From: CAVTZP01 sp964456815
Lineage (GTDB): Bacteria > Chloroflexota > Dehalococcoidia > Dehalococcoidales > BS750m-G39
DNA: 8,436 nucleotides
Direction of reading: 5' to 3'
Assembly: GCA_964456815.1 (NCBI GenBank)
Contig: CAYWCO010000050.1
Coordinates: 1 to 8,436, forward strand
Shown: positions 6,422 through 8,436 of the stretch, piece by piece
Layout: each line of letters opens with the position of its first letter
How positions within the stretch are numbered: the first letter of the stretch is position 1
Made by a program: the position numbers and the translations under genes
Notes under the pieces: generated by a model
The model's input: only the letters and a program-made list of their open reading frames with translations
The model's database searches: none
What the model was told of the DNA's origin: nothing

Positions 6422-6436
6422 CCGGGATGCGCTCAA
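6385..6436. repeat. 52-bp perfect direct repeat, left copy (mutM 3'-end fragment)
   Basis: Identical over 52 bases to 7693-7744 and in the same orientation. On the minus strand it reads ERIPVRNRGSYFCPKC, the second half of the Fpg/MutM zinc finger, so it is a displaced piece of mutM. On the plus strand it supplies the last 11 codons and stop of the DUF5658-like gene. Similarity ends sharply on both sides (6384 and 6437). Together the two copies bracket the MFS transporter gene. Confidence 0.95.
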
Positions 6437-6437
6437 T

Positions 6438-6467
6438 TTGACACGCCGAGCTTCTATCGGTTAAAGT
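6438..6467 (+). promoter_or_regulatory. Possible promoter for the MFS gene
   Basis: A perfect -35 TTGACA (6438-6443) begins 2 bases after the left 52-bp repeat. The best -10 at 18 bases is TAAAGT (6462-6467), 4 of 6 matches. Transcription would begin near 6474 and leave a leader of about 45 nt. The -10 is poor, so this is tentative. Confidence 0.35.
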
Positions 6468-6482
6468 CGGCAGATATGGCCT

Positions 6483-6508
6483 TTATCTAAGTCGCCATTT
6501 CTAGATAA
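6483..6508. promoter_or_regulatory. Dyad TTATCTA-N12-TAGATAA in the MFS gene leader
   Basis: Perfect 7-bp inverted repeat arms at 6483-6489 and 6502-6508, ending 9 bases before the TTG start. The spacing (arm centres 19 bases apart, about two helical turns) suits a dimeric repressor operator; alternatively it folds as an RNA hairpin near the ribosome site. No regulator gene is in the window. Confidence 0.3.
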
Positions 6509-6517
6509 GATACAATA

Positions 6518-7687
6518 TTGCCCCAAGAGAAGTTATACAAGAATAGAAACCTTCAACTCATGTTCGGTGTCACCCTGATAGCGGTAATGGGGGTAGCCAG
6601 CATTTCTCCCGCCTTTCCCCGCATTGTAGAAGCGTTGAACATATCCACAACAGAGGTGGGGATGCTGATAATCGCCTTCACCATCCCCGGCGTGGTTCTG
6701 ACTCCATTTATCGGCGTCCTCGCCGACAGGGTAGGCAGAAAGTGGATACTGGTACCATCCCTTTTCCTGTTCGGACTGGCTGGCGGTGCCTGTGCTCTGG
6801 TAACAGAATTCGACGCCCTCATCGCCCTCAGGGTGCTGCAGGGAATCGGCGCCGCTTCTCTGGCTACCATTAACCTGACCATTATCGGTGACCTGTTTCA
6901 GGGAGAGCGGAGAGCGGCGGCGATAGGGCTGAATGCCAGTGTGCTGAACGTAGGGGTTGCCTCCTATCCCCTGATTGGCGGGGCGCTGGCGACATTCGCC
7001 TGGAACTACCCCTTTCTCCTGCCGTTGGTTGCCATACCAGTTGGCCTTATCGTCCTTTTCGGGTTAAACAACCCCGAACCCAGGAGCCGGGAGAGCCTGC
7101 GACAATATCTGGGCAGCGCCTGGCGCTATGTTATGAACATCAAGGTTGCCAGTGTCTTTATAGCGGGCGTGATTCTCTTCTTAATTACATACGGCCCTTA
7201 TCAGACCTACTTGAGCCTTTACCTCGCGGAATCTTTTGAGACCTCATCCTTTATTATCGGCGTTCTTCTTTCCACTATGGCAATTACTTCGGCGCTGGTT
7301 TCTTCACAGCTGGGGAGAATAGTCAAGCTGATATCGGTGCCAAACCTAATTAATCTAGGCTTCGTCCTTCAAGCGGTATCCCTGGTCCTGATCCCCTTTA
7401 TGCCGCGAGCGGAGTTCATGCTGATATCCACCTTCATTGTGGGACTGGCCATGGGGATATTGCTTCCTGGGTTAATGACTTACGTCGCTGGAGTGGCGCC
7501 CCTGGAATACCGCGCCGCCGTGATGTCGATACACTCGACAATGTTACGGGTGGGCCAGACGCTGGGGCCGTTGATTTTCGGGCTGGTCTATATCCATGCC
7601 AGCTTTGAGGGCGTATTCCTTTACGGTGCCGCGCTATCGCTGCTCACGGCTATAGTCGGCTTTGTCGGCGGCAAGCTGATTCGCTAG
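6518..7687 (+). CDS. MFS transporter, DHA1-like 12-helix drug/metabolite efflux permease
   Basis: A cytoplasmic-membrane secondary transporter of 389 residues, a typical length for 12-helix MFS permeases. Motif A GVLADRVGRKW is at 66-76 between helices 2 and 3, the RVLQG motif B at 105-109, and GVASYPLIGG (146-155) resembles motif C of proton antiporters, so drug or metabolite export is more likely than uptake. A hydrophilic linker (about 182-205, NNPEPRSRESLRQYL) separates the two six-helix halves. The TTG at 6518 is chosen because it gives a normal short cytoplasmic N-terminus; the only close alternative, ATG at 6560, starts right at helix 1. Upstream there is no strong ribosome site. The whole gene lies between two copies of a 52-bp mutM-derived repeat, and its 3' end overlaps convergent mutM by 38 bases. 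Substrate unknown. Confidence 0.9.
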   Translation: MPQEKLYKNRNLQLMFGVTLIAVMGVASISPAFPRIVEALNISTTEVGMLIIAFTIPGVVLTPFIGVLADRVGRKWILVPSLFLFGLAGGACALVTEFDALIALRVLQGIGAASLATINLTIIGDLFQGERRAAAIGLNASVLNVGVASYPLIGGALATFAWNYPFLLPLVAIPVGLIVLFGLNNPEPRSRESLRQYLGSAWRYVMNIKVASVFIAGVILFLITYGPYQTYLSLYLAESFETSSFIIGVLLSTMAITSALVSSQLGRIVKLISVPNLINLGFVLQAVSLVLIPFMPRAEFMLISTFIVGLAMGILLPGLMTYVAGVAPLEYRAAVMSIHSTMLRVGQTLGPLIFGLVYIHASFEGVFLYGAALSLLTAIVGFVGGKLIR

Positions 7688-8436
7688 CCGCCTGGCATTT
7701 GGGGCAGAAGTAGCTCCCCCGATTTCTAACCGGGATGCGCTCAAGCGGCGTGCCGCATACGGGGCAATTTTTACCACGTCCATGAGCAACCTTGAACTCA
7801 AAGTGGGCGGTGCCTATCTGCCCGTCGGGGCGAAAATAGGTGTCCACGCTGGCTCCCTTTTTATTGATGGCTGCCCGCAAAACCTGCTGAATGGCGTGGT
7901 GAAGTCGCCCTATCTCTTCTTTAGGCAGGCTTTTCCCTGACCTTAGCGGGTGAATTCCCGCCCGAAACAGGGCTTCGTCGGCGTACATATTGCCGATGCC
8001 GGCAACCAGGCCCTGGTCGCAGAGCAGGGCTTTTATCGGCGCCGTGCGTTTGCTCAGGCGCTGGGCCAGAACTTCAGGGGTAAAGTCAGCTTCCAGTGGT
8101 TCGGGGCCAAGCTTACCGATGATGGTATTTTTGTCCCCCACCAGCCACATCACCCCGAACTTACGCGGGTCACGGAAGTAAATTTTGCTTCCATCGTCCA
8201 GGTAGATTATGGCGCGGGTGAATCTATCCGGCGGTTTTAGCAGTAGCGAGCCGCTCATCTTGAGATGTATAATTAGCGCCTCGCCGCCGCTTAAGCTGAG
8301 AATCAGGTACTTTCCCCGCCGCTCTATGGCGGTTATCTTCTGCCCCATGATACGGGAGCAAAATTCCTCCAGCGACGGCTTTTTCACTATGCCGTCCCAG
8401 GGCAGGGTAACGTCGGTGATTTGACGACCGATAATG
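7650..8436 (-). CDS. mutM: Formamidopyrimidine-DNA glycosylase (Fpg/MutM), 5'-truncated by window end
   Basis: A base-excision-repair glycosylase/AP lyase that removes 8-oxoguanine and formamidopyrimidines. The frame is open to the window edge: codons before the GTG at 8387 read IIGRQITDVTLPWDGI, typical of Fpg near residue 20, so the real start, with catalytic Pro-Glu, lies outside. Counting from the GTG at 8387: HLKMSGSL with the conserved Lys at 41-48, the helix-two-turn-helix ALLCDQGLVAGIGNMYADEA at 120-139, and the zinc finger with C208, C211, C228 and C231. After FCPKCQ, where Fpg proteins normally end, 13 extra residues (AASESACRRQSRL) are read from the antisense of the MFS gene, so the native stop seems lost. 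The 3' 52 bases of the zinc-finger region are duplicated at 6385-6436. Fpg rather than Nei is favoured by the finger and the GIGNMYADEA motif. Confidence 0.95.
   Translation of the reverse strand, partial: IIGRQITDVTLPWDGIVKKPSLEEFCSRIMGQKITAIERRGKYLILSLSGGEALIIHLKMSGSLLLKPPDRFTRAIIYLDDGSKIYFRDPRKFGVMWLVGDKNTIIGKLGPEPLEADFTPEVLAQRLSKRTAPIKALLCDQGLVAGIGNMYADEALFRAGIHPLRSGKSLPKEEIGRLHHAIQQVLRAAINKKGASVDTYFRPDGQIGTAHFEFKVAHGRGKNCPVCGTPLERIPVRNRGSYFCPKCQAASESACRRQSRL
7693..7744. repeat. 52-bp perfect direct repeat, right copy (within mutM)
   Basis: Identical to 6385-6436. Here it is in place as the coding sequence for the second half of the mutM zinc finger (minus strand), beginning 5 bases after the MFS stop codon. 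The repeat pair could recombine to excise about 1.3 kb carrying the MFS gene, restoring a direct junction of the small membrane-protein gene with mutM. Confidence 0.95.

Noticed and set aside
6233..6436. 67-codon minus-strand frame spanning the left 52-bp repeat
   Set aside because: It is in a different frame from mutM and antisense to the DUF5658-like gene; no features of a real protein.

Overview
The window reads as a bacterial chromosome segment with GC-rich housekeeping genes (one 60-base line of gltX, 2701-2760, hand-counts to 62% GC). The 5' end of rluD and the 5' end of mutM lie outside the window. The taxon cannot be fixed from sequence alone. Two adjacent family III CoA-transferases, tightly packed genes and GTG/TTG starts would suit an anaerobic Chloroflexota (Dehalococcoidia-like) or a similar environmental lineage, but this is a weak inference.

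Layout. (1) 1-578: the C-terminal two thirds of an RluA/RluD-type pseudouridine synthase. (2) 739-2297: an AT-richer two-gene islet (901-960 hand-counts to 35% GC). It encodes a type II restriction endonuclease that fits the ThaI family (CGCG cutters) residue for residue at the key positions, followed 2 nt later by a beta-class amino DNA methyltransferase. (3) 2304-5915: gltX (glutamyl-tRNA synthetase), then two CaiB/BaiF-type CoA-transferases, one shortened and one full length, all overlapping and probably cotranscribed. (4) 5916-6058: a strong hairpin and a perfect-consensus sigma-70-type promoter. (5) 6059-6421: a small three-helix membrane protein resembling DUF5658. (6) 6518-7687: a 12-helix MFS transporter. 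(7) 7650-8436 on the minus strand: Fpg/MutM DNA glycosylase, convergent with and overlapping the MFS gene.

Two things stand out. First, the restriction-modification islet sits directly against the start codon of the essential gltX, which has no visible Shine-Dalgarno. The endonuclease carries M41, E48, D76 and K87 with exactly the spacing I recall for the intercalating methionine and catalytic residues of ThaI (Met47, Glu54, Asp82, Lys93). If the target is CGCG, the methyltransferase must modify cytosine, so it is predicted to make N4-methylcytosine. Second, a perfect 52-bp direct repeat (6385-6436 and 7693-7744) brackets the MFS gene. The repeat is the zinc-finger-coding 3' end of mutM. The left copy now supplies the last 11 codons and stop of the small membrane protein, so the MFS segment looks like an insertion or rearrangement that duplicated its target.

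Most of the window is ordinary. I see no tRNA, rRNA, CRISPR array, transposase or integrase.
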